Positions 1 to 9,205 of a stretch of DNA of 64,000 nucleotides are shown here, in pieces (position 1 is the stretch's first letter; the number at the start of each line of letters is the position of its first letter). The position numbers were made by a program, and so were the translations under genes. The notes beneath the pieces were generated by a model. It was not told the origin of the DNA. It saw only the letters and a program-made list of their open reading frames with translations, and ran no database searches. The stretch covers positions 2,890,062-2,954,061 of the forward strand of contig OX638379.1 in the NCBI GenBank assembly GCA_951813605.1. Direction: 5' to 3'. Source of the DNA: an uncultured Bryobacterales bacterium. GTDB taxonomy: Bacteria > Acidobacteriota > Terriglobia > Bryobacterales > UBA6623.

Positions 1-287
1 CTCTCGGCGCGGCGCAACGGGACGTGCGCAGGGGCCCGGCTCCGGTCGTGCCTCTGCAACTTCGCAACGCCCCGACGAAGCTGATGCGCGAGCTTGGGTA
101 TGCCGCAGGCTACGAGCACGCGCACGCGAACGAGGACGCACTGGTCGGCATGCCCTGCCTGCCCGAGGGCATGGAGAGCAAGCGCTATTACTTCCCGACG
201 CGCCGCGGCATAGAGGAACGCATCTCCCGGCGGCTCGACGAAGTCCGCAAGCGGCGAGCTAGCCTGAGCTCCGAGAAACGGAACTAG
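1..287 (+). CDS. rarA: Replication-associated recombination protein A, C-terminal part (partial)
   Basis: This is the C-terminal end of a RarA/MgsA AAA+ ATPase, which acts on stalled replication forks; the gene begins left of the window. The readable tail carries the family's conserved segments: a VPLQLRNAPTKLMRELGY-like stretch, then GYEHAHANE, LPEGM and YYFPTRRGIEERI. The frame is open from base 3, and the ATPase core is not visible. Its TAG stop at 285-287 directly abuts the TAG of the convergent cimA (288-290 on the other strand), so the two genes end tail to tail with no spacer. The family assignment is confident; the activity cannot be judged from a fragment. Confidence 0.85.
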   Translation, partial: LGAAQRDVRRGPAPVVPLQLRNAPTKLMRELGYAAGYEHAHANEDALVGMPCLPEGMESKRYYFPTRRGIEERISRRLDEVRKRRASLSSEKRN

Positions 288-1889
288 CTACTCGGCATTC
301 CCGCTCACGGCCGCGGCGGGCAGTTCCTGGCGCAGCCGCAGCAGTTCGAGCCGCACCGAGTCGCAAAGGGCGTTCCAGCTGGCCTCCAGAACGTCGTCCG
401 ACACGCCCACTGTGGTCCAGCTGGACTCGTGATCCGCCCAGTTGATCAAGACCCGCACCTTGGCGGCAGTGCCCTTGCCCGGGTTCAGCACACGCACTTT
501 GTAGTCGACGAGCCGGATGTCCGCGACAGCTGGGTAGACCGTCGAGAGGCACCGCCGCAAAGCCCCTGCCATGGCGTCGAACGGTCCTTGAGCCGCGACG
601 TTGGCGCGACGGACCCCGTCCGGAGTCTCCACGCTCATCTCGACCTGGCATTCCGAATGGTCGCGCCCCGACTTGCGGATCGACATTTCCATTGACTGGA
701 GGCGGAAAAGGTGCTTTTCCTCCGCCAGAGCCTGGCGAATCAGCAGTTCGAAGGATCCGTCGGCGGCTTCCAGTTCGTAGCCTTCGAACTCCATCCGCTT
801 GACGCGGTCGAGAACCTGCTTGCGAGCATCCGCCCCGAGCCGGTCGTCCAAGCCCTTCTCTCGAAGCTTGAATGTGATGTTGCTGCGCCCGGACAGGTCG
901 CTGACGAGGACGCGCCGGCTATTGCCCACGGCTTCCGGCTCAACATGCTCGTAGGTGAGGGCGTCGCGCAGAACCGCGCTGACGTGGATGCCGCCCTTGT
1001 GGGCGAAGGCGCTCTTGCCGACGAACGCGGCCCCGTTCGCAAGAGGCAGGTTGGCAGTGTCGGCGATGTAGTTCGCGAAGGAAGTGAGCCTCGCGACATT
1101 CTCGCGTCCGACGAGGCTATGACCCAACTTCAGCTCGAGATTGCAGATCGTCGCGATCAGGTTGCAGTTCCCGCAGCGCTCGCCGTAGCCGTTCATGGTG
1201 CCCTGCACGTGGGTCGCGCCGAGTTCGACTGCGGCAATTGCGTTGGCGACCGCCAGCTCGGAATCGTTGTGCGTGTGGATGCCGATCACGCCGCCGAAGT
1301 TCTGGCGAACGTCCGCGAAGATCTCGGCGAGGCGGTCGGTCAGGGTGCCGCCGTTGGTGTCGCAGAGCACGAGGCAGTCCGCGCCGGCGCCCTGCGCCGC
1401 TTCGAGCGTGCGCAGCGCGAAGTCCCGGCTGGCCAAGTAGCCGTCGAAGAAATGCTCCGCGTCGTAGATCACCTCGCGGCCCAAGCGCTTCAGGTGCGCG
1501 ACCGTAGAGCGGATCATTTCCAGATTCTGCCGCTCGGTCACGCGCAGGGCGCGCTCGGTGTGCAGGTTCCAGCTCTTTCCGAAGATCGTCACCACCGGCG
1601 TGGCCGACTCCACCAGCATCCGCACGTTCGGATCGTCCTCGACCGAGCTGGCGCCGTGGCGGGTCGATCCGAAAGCGACCAGGCGCGCCTGCCCGAGATG
1701 CAAGTCCGTCTTGGCTCGCTCGAAGAATTCCGCATCGCGCGGGTTCGATCCCGGCCACCCGCCCTCGATGTAATGAATGCCCAGTTCGTCCAGCTTGCAC
1801 GCGATGGCAAGCTTGTCGGCGACGGAGAACGCTACGTTCTCGCCCTGGGTGCCGTCGCGAAGAGTCGTATCGTAGACAGAGACTCGCAT
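288..1889 (-). CDS. cimA: (R)-citramalate synthase
   Basis: It condenses pyruvate with acetyl-CoA to (R)-citramalate, the first step of the threonine-independent route to 2-oxobutyrate and isoleucine. The 533-aa length fits the CimA/AksA-like branch of the LeuA family. The N-terminal half is an HMGL-like TIM barrel with the DTTLRDGTQGE motif near residue 7, a metal-binding HTHND segment near residue 205 and NGYGERCGN near residue 232. The C-terminal ~140 residues look like the LeuA allosteric dimerisation domain. It is the last gene of the ilvB-ilvN-ilvC-cimA operon, 19 bases after ilvC, which supports citramalate rather than isopropylmalate synthase. Feedback control by isoleucine is expected from the family. 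Confidence 0.9.
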   Translation of the reverse strand: MRVSVYDTTLRDGTQGENVAFSVADKLAIACKLDELGIHYIEGGWPGSNPRDAEFFERAKTDLHLGQARLVAFGSTRHGASSVEDDPNVRMLVESATPVVTIFGKSWNLHTERALRVTERQNLEMIRSTVAHLKRLGREVIYDAEHFFDGYLASRDFALRTLEAAQGAGADCLVLCDTNGGTLTDRLAEIFADVRQNFGGVIGIHTHNDSELAVANAIAAVELGATHVQGTMNGYGERCGNCNLIATICNLELKLGHSLVGRENVARLTSFANYIADTANLPLANGAAFVGKSAFAHKGGIHVSAVLRDALTYEHVEPEAVGNSRRVLVSDLSGRSNITFKLREKGLDDRLGADARKQVLDRVKRMEFEGYELEAADGSFELLIRQALAEEKHLFRLQSMEMSIRKSGRDHSECQVEMSVETPDGVRRANVAAQGPFDAMAGALRRCLSTVYPAVADIRLVDYKVRVLNPGKGTAAKVRVLINWADHESSWTTVGVSDDVLEASWNALCDSVRLELLRLRQELPAAAVSGNAE

Positions 1890-1908
1890 AGATCCGCACT
1901 CGCTCCGG

Positions 1909-2946
1909 TCAGCCGTTCGCCGAAGGCGCGAGCGGAGTCGAGTCCGGCTTCTCCTTGCGGAGGAAGGGCATCATCGCCCGCAGCTTGCCGCCGACCTGCT
2001 CGATGAGCTGGCCTTCCTGCTCGGCCCGTGTCGCGAGGAACTTGGCGCGCCCGGCGCGATTCTCGTCCATCCACTCCTTGGCGAACGCCCCCGACTGGAT
2101 CTCGGCCAGGATCGCGCGCATCCTCTCGCGCACGGCCGGGTCCACGACCCGCGTGCCGCGGGTATAGTCGCCATACTCGGCGGTGTCGGAAACCGAGTAG
2201 CGCATATAAGTAAGGCCCCCCTCGTAGATCAGGTCAACAATCAGCTTGAGCTCGTGCAGGCACTCGAAATAGGCGATCTCCGGCTGGTAGCCGGCGTCCA
2301 CCAGCGTCTGGAAGCCCGCCCGGATCAATTCGGAGCAGCCGCCACACAGCACCGCCTGCTCGCCGAAAAGGTCACTCTCGGTCTCTTCCTTGAACGTGGT
2401 CTCGATCACGCCCGCCTTCAAGCAGCCCAGCCCGAGAGCGTAGGCCAGCGCCTGCTCCCTGGCCCGCCCCGAAACGTCCTGGGCGACCGCGACAAGACCG
2501 GGCACCCCCACGCCTTCCACAAAGAGCTCGCGCACGCGGTGTCCCGGCGCCTTCGGCGCGATCATGGAGACGTCGACGCCCGCGGGCGGCGTGATCTCCT
2601 TCCAGTGGATCGAGAAACCGTGCGCGAACATGAGGGTGTCGCCGGGTGACAGGTTCGGCTCGATCTCGCTCTTGTACAGGTCTGGCTGAATGTGGTCCGG
2701 CAGCAGGATCATCACAACTTGGGCGGCCTTGGACGCCTCGGCGACAGTGCGCACCTCCAAGCCGGCGCGCTCTGCCTTGGGCCATGACTTGGATCCCTTG
2801 TACAGGCCGACCACGACATCGAGGCCGCTCTCCTGGAGATTGAGGGCATGGGCGTGCCCTTGGCTGCCGTAGCCGATGATTGCGATCTTCTTGCCCTTCA
2901 AGAGGTCGAGATCGCCGTCCGGCTCGTAGTAAATGGTTGCGGGCAT
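1909..2946 (-). CDS. ilvC: Ketol-acid reductoisomerase (NADP+)
   Basis: It isomerises and reduces acetolactate and acetohydroxybutyrate to the dihydroxy acids of valine and isoleucine synthesis. From the ATG at 2946 the product is 345 aa, the usual size of class I (short) enzymes. The Rossmann motif [13 protein letters not shown] starts at residue 25 and is followed by the conserved PDH and APKAPGH stretches. The C-terminal knotted domain carries the E-rich [13 protein letters not shown] and YFECLHELK metal-ligand segments. An upstream in-frame ATG at 2979 would add 11 residues absent from the family; 2946 has GGAAAGGAAC upstream and matches the usual [12 protein letters not shown] start. It lies 54 bases downstream of ilvN. 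Confidence 0.95.
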   Translation of the reverse strand: MPATIYYEPDGDLDLLKGKKIAIIGYGSQGHAHALNLQESGLDVVVGLYKGSKSWPKAERAGLEVRTVAEASKAAQVVMILLPDHIQPDLYKSEIEPNLSPGDTLMFAHGFSIHWKEITPPAGVDVSMIAPKAPGHRVRELFVEGVGVPGLVAVAQDVSGRAREQALAYALGLGCLKAGVIETTFKEETESDLFGEQAVLCGGCSELIRAGFQTLVDAGYQPEIAYFECLHELKLIVDLIYEGGLTYMRYSVSDTAEYGDYTRGTRVVDPAVRERMRAILAEIQSGAFAKEWMDENRAGRAKFLATRAEQEGQLIEQVGGKLRAMMPFLRKEKPDSTPLAPSANG

Positions 2947-3000
2947 TGGGGTTTTGGTGTTCCTTTCCGTATTGCGCATGCGAAGGCGCCGCAGGCAATC

Positions 3001-3534
3001 CTAGCCGTCCGAAAGCGCGGACTCGCTGAATCGCGGCACCGGGAGCTTGTTGTGTTTCGCCCTGGCCATCGCCATGGTTCCGGAACGGATCATCTCGACC
3101 GGCCCGTACGAGCGCAGCAGCGAGATAAGGGCGTTGAGCTTGTCTTGGGAGCCTGTTACCTCGAGGGTGTAGGAATTTGGCGAGGCGTCCACGATGTGCG
3201 CGCGGAAAACCTGCGCTTCCGTCAGCACTGCCGCGCGCCGGTTCTCTTCGACGAAGACCTTGATCAGGGCGAGCTCGCGACGCACGGCGCGCGACTCGCT
3301 CAGGTCGACAGCCTTGACCACGTTGACCAGCCGACTGATCTGCTTGATCAGCAGTTCCCGGCCCTGCTCGCTGACCTCCGCAACGATCGTCATGATCGAG
3401 AGCGTCGGGTCGATCGTCTTGGCGACAGTCAGGCTCTCAATGTTGTAGCCTCGCGAGGTGAGCACGCCGGCCACGCGCATCAGCGCTCCCGCCTTGTTCT
3501 CCACCAGCAGAGAGATCAGTTGCTGCATGGCCAT
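3001..3534 (-). CDS. ilvN: Acetolactate synthase small (regulatory) subunit
   Basis: This is the regulatory partner of IlvB, conferring valine feedback inhibition and full activity. The 177-aa length is that of the long IlvH/IlvN type. An N-terminal ACT domain (residues about 4-78) shows the LVENKAGALMRVAGVL and RGYNIESLTV signatures, and the second half is the ALS_ss_C dimerisation domain with LEVTGS.DK and GPVEMIRSG. It begins 11 bases after ilvB, consistent with translational coupling. Confidence 0.95.
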   Translation of the reverse strand: MAMQQLISLLVENKAGALMRVAGVLTSRGYNIESLTVAKTIDPTLSIMTIVAEVSEQGRELLIKQISRLVNVVKAVDLSESRAVRRELALIKVFVEENRRAAVLTEAQVFRAHIVDASPNSYTLEVTGSQDKLNALISLLRSYGPVEMIRSGTMAMARAKHNKLPVPRFSESALSDG

Positions 3535-3545
3535 CCCTCCTCCGG

Positions 3546-5285
3546 CTAGTCGCCGGCCACCGCCTCCGCGGCCTGCGACTCGGGCTGCAGAATCATTTCA
3601 CTGACGGCTCCGCCGGCGGGCACCATCGGGTACACGCATTCCTCGGGCGCCACCTGCACGTTCAGCAAGTAGGGGCCGGGCTCGGCGAAGGCGTGCTGCA
3701 GCGCGTCGTCGAGATCCTCCGGGCTTGCGACGGAGCCGCCGGTGATGCCGAACGAGGCCGCCAGCAGCGATGCGTCCGGGAACGACGTAATATCGATCTC
3801 GCTGTAGCGCTTGTCGTAGAACAGTTCCTGCCACTGGCGCACCATGCCCAGCGTGTTGTTGTTCATGACGATGATCTTGACCGGCAGCCGATTCGAGGCG
3901 ATCGTGCCAAGTTCGGGAATCGACATCATGAAGCCGCCGTCGCCCACGATCGCGATGACCTGGCGTTCCGGGCACGCCACCTTGGCGCCCACCGCGGCCG
4001 GCACGCCGAAGCCCATGGAACCCAAGCCGCTCGAGGACTGCCAAAGCCGGGGCGCGTTGAATCGCAGGTACTGAGCGGCCCACATCTGATGCTGGCCGAC
4101 ATCTACCGTCACGATCGAGTCGCCGCCGGCGATCTCGTCGAGCTTCTCCATCAGGCACTGGGGCTTGATCTCCTCGGAAGACCCTTGGTAGCAGAACGGA
4201 TGCTCGCGCTTCATCTCCCGGATGTGCTGCATCCAGGCCAGCCGCGTCTGCCGCCGCTTCTTCCCGAGCGTTCCGCGCGTCTCCGCGAGGCGCTCATTGA
4301 GACGCTTGAGCACGGCCCGGGCATCTCCGACCACGCCCAAGTCGGCACGGCGATTCTTGTTGATTTCCGCGGGATCAATGTCGACGTGCAGGACCTTGGC
4401 GTCGGGCGCGAATTTGTCCAGGCGGCCTGTCACCCGGTCATCGAATCGCACGCCGAGCCCGATCAGCGCATCGCAGTGCGTGATTCCCAAGTTGGCGGCG
4501 TAGCTGCCATGCATGCCCAGCATGGAAATGTAATTGGGGTGGCCCGCCGGCATCCCGCCGAGGCCCATCACCGTGTGAGCCAGCGGGGCTTCGAGCAATT
4601 CGGAGAACCGCACGAGCTCCTCGCTGGCACCAGAGGAGATGATGCCGCCTCCGGCATAGATGTAAGGGCGTTCTGCGTTCCAGAGGAATTCGACCGCGCG
4701 CTCCACAGCCTCCGGCGTCGGCTCCACTTCCAGCCGGTAGCCGCGAAGAGGCTCCATGGCCTGCTGCCCGCTATAGGGGGCCTCCGCCAGCAGCACGTCC
4801 TTGGTGATGTCAACGAGCACCGGCCCCGGACGGCCGCTGATAGCGATGTAGAACGCTTCATGGATAGTCTGCGACAGCTCGCGGACATCCTTGACGAGGT
4901 AGTTGTGCTTGGTGGCCGAGCGCGAGATGCCGAAAGTGTCGGCCTCCTGGAATGCGTCGCGCCCGATCAAGGCCTGAGGCACCTGCCCCGTGATCGCCAC
5001 GACCGGTATGGAGTCCATCAGCGCGTCCACCAAGCCAGTGGTGAGGTTCGTCGCACCCGGGCCAGACGTTGCCATGCAGACACCCGCCTTGCCGGTTGCC
5101 CGGGCGTATCCCTCGGCGGCGAAAACGGCGTTCTGCTCGTGGCGCACGAGCACGTGCCGCAACGGATGGTCGTACAAGACGTCGTAAATGGGCAGCGTTA
5201 CGCCGCCCGGATACCCGAAGACCGCCTCCGCGCCTTCGCGCGCAAGGCTCTCGAGCAAGATTTGCGCTCCGCTTAGCAACGCCAT
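3546..5285 (-). CDS. ilvB: Acetolactate synthase large (catalytic) subunit
   Basis: This ThDP- and FAD-dependent enzyme condenses two pyruvates, or pyruvate with 2-oxobutyrate, in the first common step of branched-chain amino acid synthesis. At 579 aa it has the full three-domain layout: an N-terminal Pyr domain with the catalytic-Glu segment RHEQNAVFAAEGYARATG, a central FAD domain, and a C-terminal PP domain with the GDGGFMM...MNNNTLGM Mg-ThDP motif near residue 445. It is the first gene of the operon, downstream of the promoter, leader peptide and terminator described separately. With cimA in the same operon, 2-oxobutyrate from citramalate is a likely substrate. Confidence 0.95.
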   Translation of the reverse strand: MALLSGAQILLESLAREGAEAVFGYPGGVTLPIYDVLYDHPLRHVLVRHEQNAVFAAEGYARATGKAGVCMATSGPGATNLTTGLVDALMDSIPVVAITGQVPQALIGRDAFQEADTFGISRSATKHNYLVKDVRELSQTIHEAFYIAISGRPGPVLVDITKDVLLAEAPYSGQQAMEPLRGYRLEVEPTPEAVERAVEFLWNAERPYIYAGGGIISSGASEELVRFSELLEAPLAHTVMGLGGMPAGHPNYISMLGMHGSYAANLGITHCDALIGLGVRFDDRVTGRLDKFAPDAKVLHVDIDPAEINKNRRADLGVVGDARAVLKRLNERLAETRGTLGKKRRQTRLAWMQHIREMKREHPFCYQGSSEEIKPQCLMEKLDEIAGGDSIVTVDVGQHQMWAAQYLRFNAPRLWQSSSGLGSMGFGVPAAVGAKVACPERQVIAIVGDGGFMMSIPELGTIASNRLPVKIIVMNNNTLGMVRQWQELFYDKRYSEIDITSFPDASLLAASFGITGGSVASPEDLDDALQHAFAEPGPYLLNVQVAPEECVYPMVPAGGAVSEMILQPESQAAEAVAGD

Positions 5286-5342
5286 GGTTTATTCCCCTCG
5301 CTTCGTTGTCCCCTGATTCCCATCATCGTCGATTTCGGGGGC

Positions 5343-5389
5343 AAGAAAAAACGGCCCCCGACCCTGAACTCCTGCCCCGGTCGGCGGCC
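5343..5389 (-). terminator. Intrinsic terminator in the ilvB leader (attenuator)
   Basis: Read on the minus strand, the arm at 5389-5379 (GGCCGCCGACC) pairs with the arm at 5363-5353 (GGTCGGGGGCC), 10 of 11 positions complementary. A 15-base loop separates the arms, and the second arm is followed after one G by TTTTTT (5351-5346). This is a textbook intrinsic terminator lying between the Ile/Leu/Val-rich leader ORF and ilvB. A 7-bp all-GC alternative pairing between 5426-5420 and 5380-5374 could act as the antiterminator; that part is inference. Another sequence, 5342-5335, can also pair with the terminator's right arm. Confidence 0.8.
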
Positions 5390-5415
5390 TCCTCAATTCG
5401 AAATCGGGAAGAGCC

Positions 5416-5601
5416 TCAGCCGGGGCCCGGTACAGCGACGAGGGCAATAGCGCTGCCAATGCGAATAATGGCGGAAGGGAATTCGGCCGCGCTAGGGTTC
5501 GGACGCCTCCTGCGGCGTTCGGTAGCGGCGTAAGGAGCCGACCAGACACTGGAATCACGCGACGAGCGGCGGCCTCTTGTCCGTAGGCTCTGAAGTGTCA
5601 T
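5416..5601 (-). CDS. ilv operon leader peptide (attenuation)
   Basis: This short ORF of up to 61 codons begins at the ATG at 5601, about 36 bases after the predicted transcription start, and ends just before the leader terminator. Its last 20 codons include four Ile, two Val and one Leu (AIIRIGSAIALVAV), the composition expected of a peptide whose translation senses charged branched-chain tRNAs. Ribosome stalling there would favour the alternative pairing and let transcription continue into ilvB. No strong ribosome binding site is visible before 5601, so the exact start is uncertain; the peptide could be shorter. Family precedent: leader peptides of ilvB/ilvG operons. Confidence 0.65.
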   Translation of the reverse strand: MTLQSLRTRGRRSSRDSSVWSAPYAATERRRRRPNPSAAEFPSAIIRIGSAIALVAVPGPG

Positions 5602-5643
5602 GGCGTGATTCGCCCCGGCGGGCTGCCGGAGGACCGAAATTTG

Positions 5644-5673
5644 ATTGTAGCGGGTCGGATTGGGCCGGGTCAA
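5644..5673 (-). promoter_or_regulatory. Sigma-70-type promoter of the ilv operon
   Basis: On the minus strand TTGACC (5673-5668) and TACAAT (5649-5644) are separated by 18 bases. Both are close to the consensus, and they place transcription start near 5637, upstream of the leader peptide. The AT-rich stretch further upstream (5700-5760) could act as an UP element. The spacing and the downstream attenuator make this a convincing promoter. Confidence 0.7.
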
Positions 5674-5938
5674 GGGCTGATTGAGGCGTTTTCGGGAGAT
5701 TTTGATTTGAGGCAACGGGGAATCTTAAGAATTGATTTTACTGACGTATGCGTGAATGTGATCGGGAGCAACGCCATCCAAGGAGCTGGTGACAGGGTCA
5801 GCCAATCATCCACGGCATCGTGATGGGACTGCATCTCGGGCATACCCAACGCCGTCAAGCCGCTTGCCGCACAAGGTGGCCGTGACCATCGTATCCTCGT
5901 CGACCGGTCAAGCTGCTATTTCGCGCCGCACAACGAAC

Positions 5939-7918
5939 TCAACTCGTCGCGGGGAGATGAATCGTGAACACGCTGCCCTCGCCGGGCTCGCTCTGGAGCG
6001 ACAAGCGGCCTCCCATGTCGTTTACCATGTCTCTCGCCAGTTTCAGGCCCAGGCCGGAGCCGGGGATCGGCGTCGCGCGGCTTCCGGTCGCCCGGTAAAA
6101 CGGATCGAATATCCTGCTCGCCTCAGCCGACGGAATGCCCTGGCCGCGATCATGGACGCGGATCTGCACTTCCTTGCCGCTAGCAGAGTCCGACGAGACG
6201 GTCTCCAGCTTCACCCAGCGCCCCGGAAGGCCATATTTGACGGCATTGCTGAGTAGATTCCCCAGGCTCTGCCGCAGCGCCTTCTCGTCCGCCTTGACGG
6301 GGGGCAGGCTCGCCACTTCGGCGTGTTCCACGACGAAGCCCGCTTGATCGATGAACGGTCGGGCCTCCGCCAGCGCGTCCCGGGCAATCCGTGAAACGTC
6401 TACCTCTGTCAAGTTGTAGTGATGCTCACCGGATTCGATGGCCGACAACCGCAGCGTGTTCTCGACCATCTCGCTCAGGCGCCGCCCATGCTCGCAAATC
6501 AGCTGTCCGTACTGGCTCGCCTTCTCGCGGGAGTCAAGCAGCCCGTCGGAGATGTTTTCCCCGATCAGGCGGATGGCTGCGAGCGGTGTGCGCAACTCAT
6601 GCGAGACGCCCGCTACGAATTCCATGCGCAAGTCAGCCAGGCGGGCCGCCCTTCTCGCCGATAGCCCAACGAGCGAGACCGCAGCCGCGAGCAACAGCAC
6701 CACGCCCAACCCCATGGCCAGGCTGGTCCTGAAACGCGCGGACATGGCCTGCGACAACGAACCGCTGACATGCCTGGCCAAAAGTTCCAGGCGATAGGTC
6801 TCGTCCGCGACGAGGAACACCCGGGGCCTGGCGAGAGCGGTGGCGATCGCCTTAGCGAAGCCTGCGCTGGGCTCGCCCCCCGGTGATGGAAGGCGTCGAG
6901 CCGAGCCGCCTTCATAGATTTCGCCGACTCGCCAACGCAAAGACACCCTTTGGACCGCCCCGCGCAAGAGAACGGGGTTGGGTACCGGATTCGAAATCAG
7001 GAGCAATGATCTCGTGTGGTCGGGCGGCCCCAAGCGGTCTTCGGAGTTCCCGCTTGCCACTCGGACCAACGTATATTGAGGCTCAATCGACGACTCCGCC
7101 TGGGCCGGCGGATCAGTGCCAGGCCGGCGGGAGAGCCGGTACAGGTAGGCTTCCTCACCGTCCACCGAGACGGCGAAATCGTAGAGCCCTGCCCCAAGGG
7201 GCTCGGCGAAGTACTGGCTCATCATCTCGGGAAGGAGGCGCCCGGTCAGGTACTGCAGATCGAGCCGCAGGATCAGGTAACCCGCCATTACATGGTTTGC
7301 GTCCCCGGCGGACGAATCGGCTTCGACCGCAGCAAGCGGTCGCACCAAGGCGGAATACGCGGGATAGTACATCCAAGTGACCATCAACCTCGGGGAGATC
7401 ACCCTGCCCGGCACGAAGCCGAATCCGTCCAAGTGAGCCCGCAGACCATCGAGGTCCTGGCCCCACTGCACGCGCTCGACGCTTTGCGCCTCGATCGAAA
7501 GTTCTATGAGCTCCCCGGCTTTCCCGATCGGCTTGTCGTAGATGAGGATGCGCTTGACCGCGGATCCGTATGACGACGATTCGCGCCAAGAATAGTAGCG
7601 TTCCAGATAATGGACCGTCCGGTGCGCGCGATTCGCCATGGCATCGGCCCTGAAGCTCGTCAGCAAGAAGGCCAATTCATCCTTGAGGTTCTGATGGAAC
7701 AGCGTCATCGAGCTGTCCAGAGACCGCAGCGCCGCCTCTCGATGCGCGTCGCTGGCCAGACCGATCCATTGGAACTGGAGGACGGTTAGCAGCGCCAGCG
7801 TGGCGCAAGCCACTGCGACTAGAACCACTCGCGAGGTCTGTCGCGAGCGGCGGGGCCAGCGGCGCCGTGTCTCGAGTGGCCGACGTAGCGAACGGAGTCT
7901 GTCGAGGAGGCTCGGCAT
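5939..7918 (-). CDS. Membrane sensor histidine kinase
   Basis: This 659-aa protein has an arginine-rich N-terminus, a first membrane segment at about residues 29-51, a ~350-residue extracytoplasmic sensor region with no recognised domain, a second membrane segment at about residues 400-421, then HisKA and HATPase_c domains. The phosphoacceptor His lies in SHELRTPLAAIRLI near residue 440. The ATPase N box reads GNLLSNAVKYG, followed by HDRGQGIP and GSGLGLKLARDM, so all kinase motifs are intact. No regulator is adjacent. The OmpR-type regulator at 13045-13737 has a decayed kinase of the same family directly upstream, so this kinase may serve it (inference). Confidence 0.85.
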   Translation of the reverse strand: MPSLLDRLRSLRRPLETRRRWPRRSRQTSRVVLVAVACATLALLTVLQFQWIGLASDAHREAALRSLDSSMTLFHQNLKDELAFLLTSFRADAMANRAHRTVHYLERYYSWRESSSYGSAVKRILIYDKPIGKAGELIELSIEAQSVERVQWGQDLDGLRAHLDGFGFVPGRVISPRLMVTWMYYPAYSALVRPLAAVEADSSAGDANHVMAGYLILRLDLQYLTGRLLPEMMSQYFAEPLGAGLYDFAVSVDGEEAYLYRLSRRPGTDPPAQAESSIEPQYTLVRVASGNSEDRLGPPDHTRSLLLISNPVPNPVLLRGAVQRVSLRWRVGEIYEGGSARRLPSPGGEPSAGFAKAIATALARPRVFLVADETYRLELLARHVSGSLSQAMSARFRTSLAMGLGVVLLLAAAVSLVGLSARRAARLADLRMEFVAGVSHELRTPLAAIRLIGENISDGLLDSREKASQYGQLICEHGRRLSEMVENTLRLSAIESGEHHYNLTEVDVSRIARDALAEARPFIDQAGFVVEHAEVASLPPVKADEKALRQSLGNLLSNAVKYGLPGRWVKLETVSSDSASGKEVQIRVHDRGQGIPSAEASRIFDPFYRATGSRATPIPGSGLGLKLARDMVNDMGGRLSLQSEPGEGSVFTIHLPATS

Positions 7919-8594
7919 TCTGACGGCGCCTCTTTCGCGCTGGCGCCGGAGACCTGTCTCGAACGGCCGTTCGTGCCATCCACGGGGAGCGCGGCGGGCC
8001 GAGCGTTAATGCCTAGGATACCTAGCCGCCGACGCACGATGGAACCGGACGGAACCCCAGCTCGCGACTCACGATCTACACGACAGCTGGTCGGGACTTG
8101 CCAGCCAGCGAAGGCCCTTGTTGCGGACCCTCTCCGCCTTCTGGTGGTTCGCCCGGCGTAACGGGGCGTCGCAAAGGAAATCCAGGACCGTCCAAGGACC
8201 GCTTGGAAACCGCGCTCGTCGCGCAACGGAGGGGGTGCGTCGATTCCGTCTCAAGCTGCGAGCGGGCAGGGGCCCCGGGGTGTGTGCATCCGGCAAGCGA
8301 ATCGCGGGCAGGCTACCGGCAGCGCCAGCAAGGCGACCTGGGCGCGTGCCGAACTCTCGCCGAATCGGTCCTGCCAAAGTCGGGCAAGCCTCCGAGTTTC
8401 GCCAAGTCGCCTTTCTTGGAAGGCGCTCAGCCGCGATGTCGGGACACGTTGCGCGAGGCTGCGTTCATTGCATTCCGGGCGCAGGCAGTCGGCCGCCCAT
8501 TCGTACGCGAGAAGCCTTGGCAAGAGCCCGAATCAACCCATCGGGGTCCTGGGACGGCTTCGCATCCGGCGCGATTCGGAATGTCGGGCCAAGG
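7919..8594. other. Apparently non-coding stretch upstream of the sensor kinase
   Basis: No ORF here shows recognisable protein features on either strand. The 16 bases at 7965-7980 (GGCCGTTCGTGCCATC) recur at 12612-12627; both copies are preceded by a CTCTTTCG-type sequence, which suggests that the two places derive from a duplicated kinase-upstream region. Confidence 0.4.
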
Positions 8595-9062
8595 TCAATT
8601 CGTCGGCTGGAGATGAATCGTAAACACGCTTCCACGGCCAGGCTCGCTACCCAGCGTCTGCCGCCCCCATGTCCTGCGCCATGTCGCGCGTTATCTTCAA
8701 GCCCGGACCGGACCGCGTGACCGGCGTCGACCGAGTTCCACCCGCCCTCTCGAACGGATCGAATATCTTGCTTTCCTCCGCGGGCGGAATGCCGTCACCA
8801 CGATCATGGATGCGGATCTGCGCTTCCGTCCCGCCTGTCGAGTCGGCCGCGACGGTTTCCAACTGTAGCGAGCGTCCCGCAACGCCGTACTCGGCGGCGT
8901 TGCTCAGAAGGTTCCCTAGACTCCGCCGAAGCGCCATTTCGTCCGCTCGGACCGCCGGCACGCCGTGCGTCTCGGCACCTCGGGGACGAAGTCCGCTTTC
9001 TAGATGAACGGGCGGGCTTGCCGACGCCGTTACTAGGCACTGCCGGGAGGCGGTCCGGCTGA
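8595..9062 (-). pseudogene. Decayed paralogue of the sensor histidine kinase (C-terminal remnant)
   Basis: This remnant covers the end of the dimerisation region and the HATPase_c domain of a kinase closely related to the one at 5939-7918. The longest open piece (8961-8647) reads RADEMALRRSLGNLLSNAAEYG, HDRGDGIP and SKIFDPF. A frameshift near 8660 moves the ending, SEPGRGSVFTIHL, into another frame, which stops at 8595-8597. Upstream, VSRTA and ARPFI are also recognisable, but in shifted frames with a TAG after ARPFI. The sensor and HisKA parts are missing. It cannot encode a working kinase. Confidence 0.8.
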
Positions 9063-9205
9063 CCCAGGAAGAGCTGCGAGCGCCCTAGCCAGCTGGCGTC
9101 CATCTACCTTTTGGAACCCAGTCAGTGCACACGGCGACTCGTCTTCTGTGCTCCACGTTGGCTCTACACCCTTGCCGGGGCGCCTTCGCGAAGCCGAGAT
9201 AGGCC

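Noticed and set aside
711..2006. Long plus-strand frame of 431 codons opposite cimA
   Set aside because: It is the antisense shadow of cimA in GC-rich codon usage; composition is Arg/Ala/Val-rich and no family pattern is visible, whereas cimA is clear.
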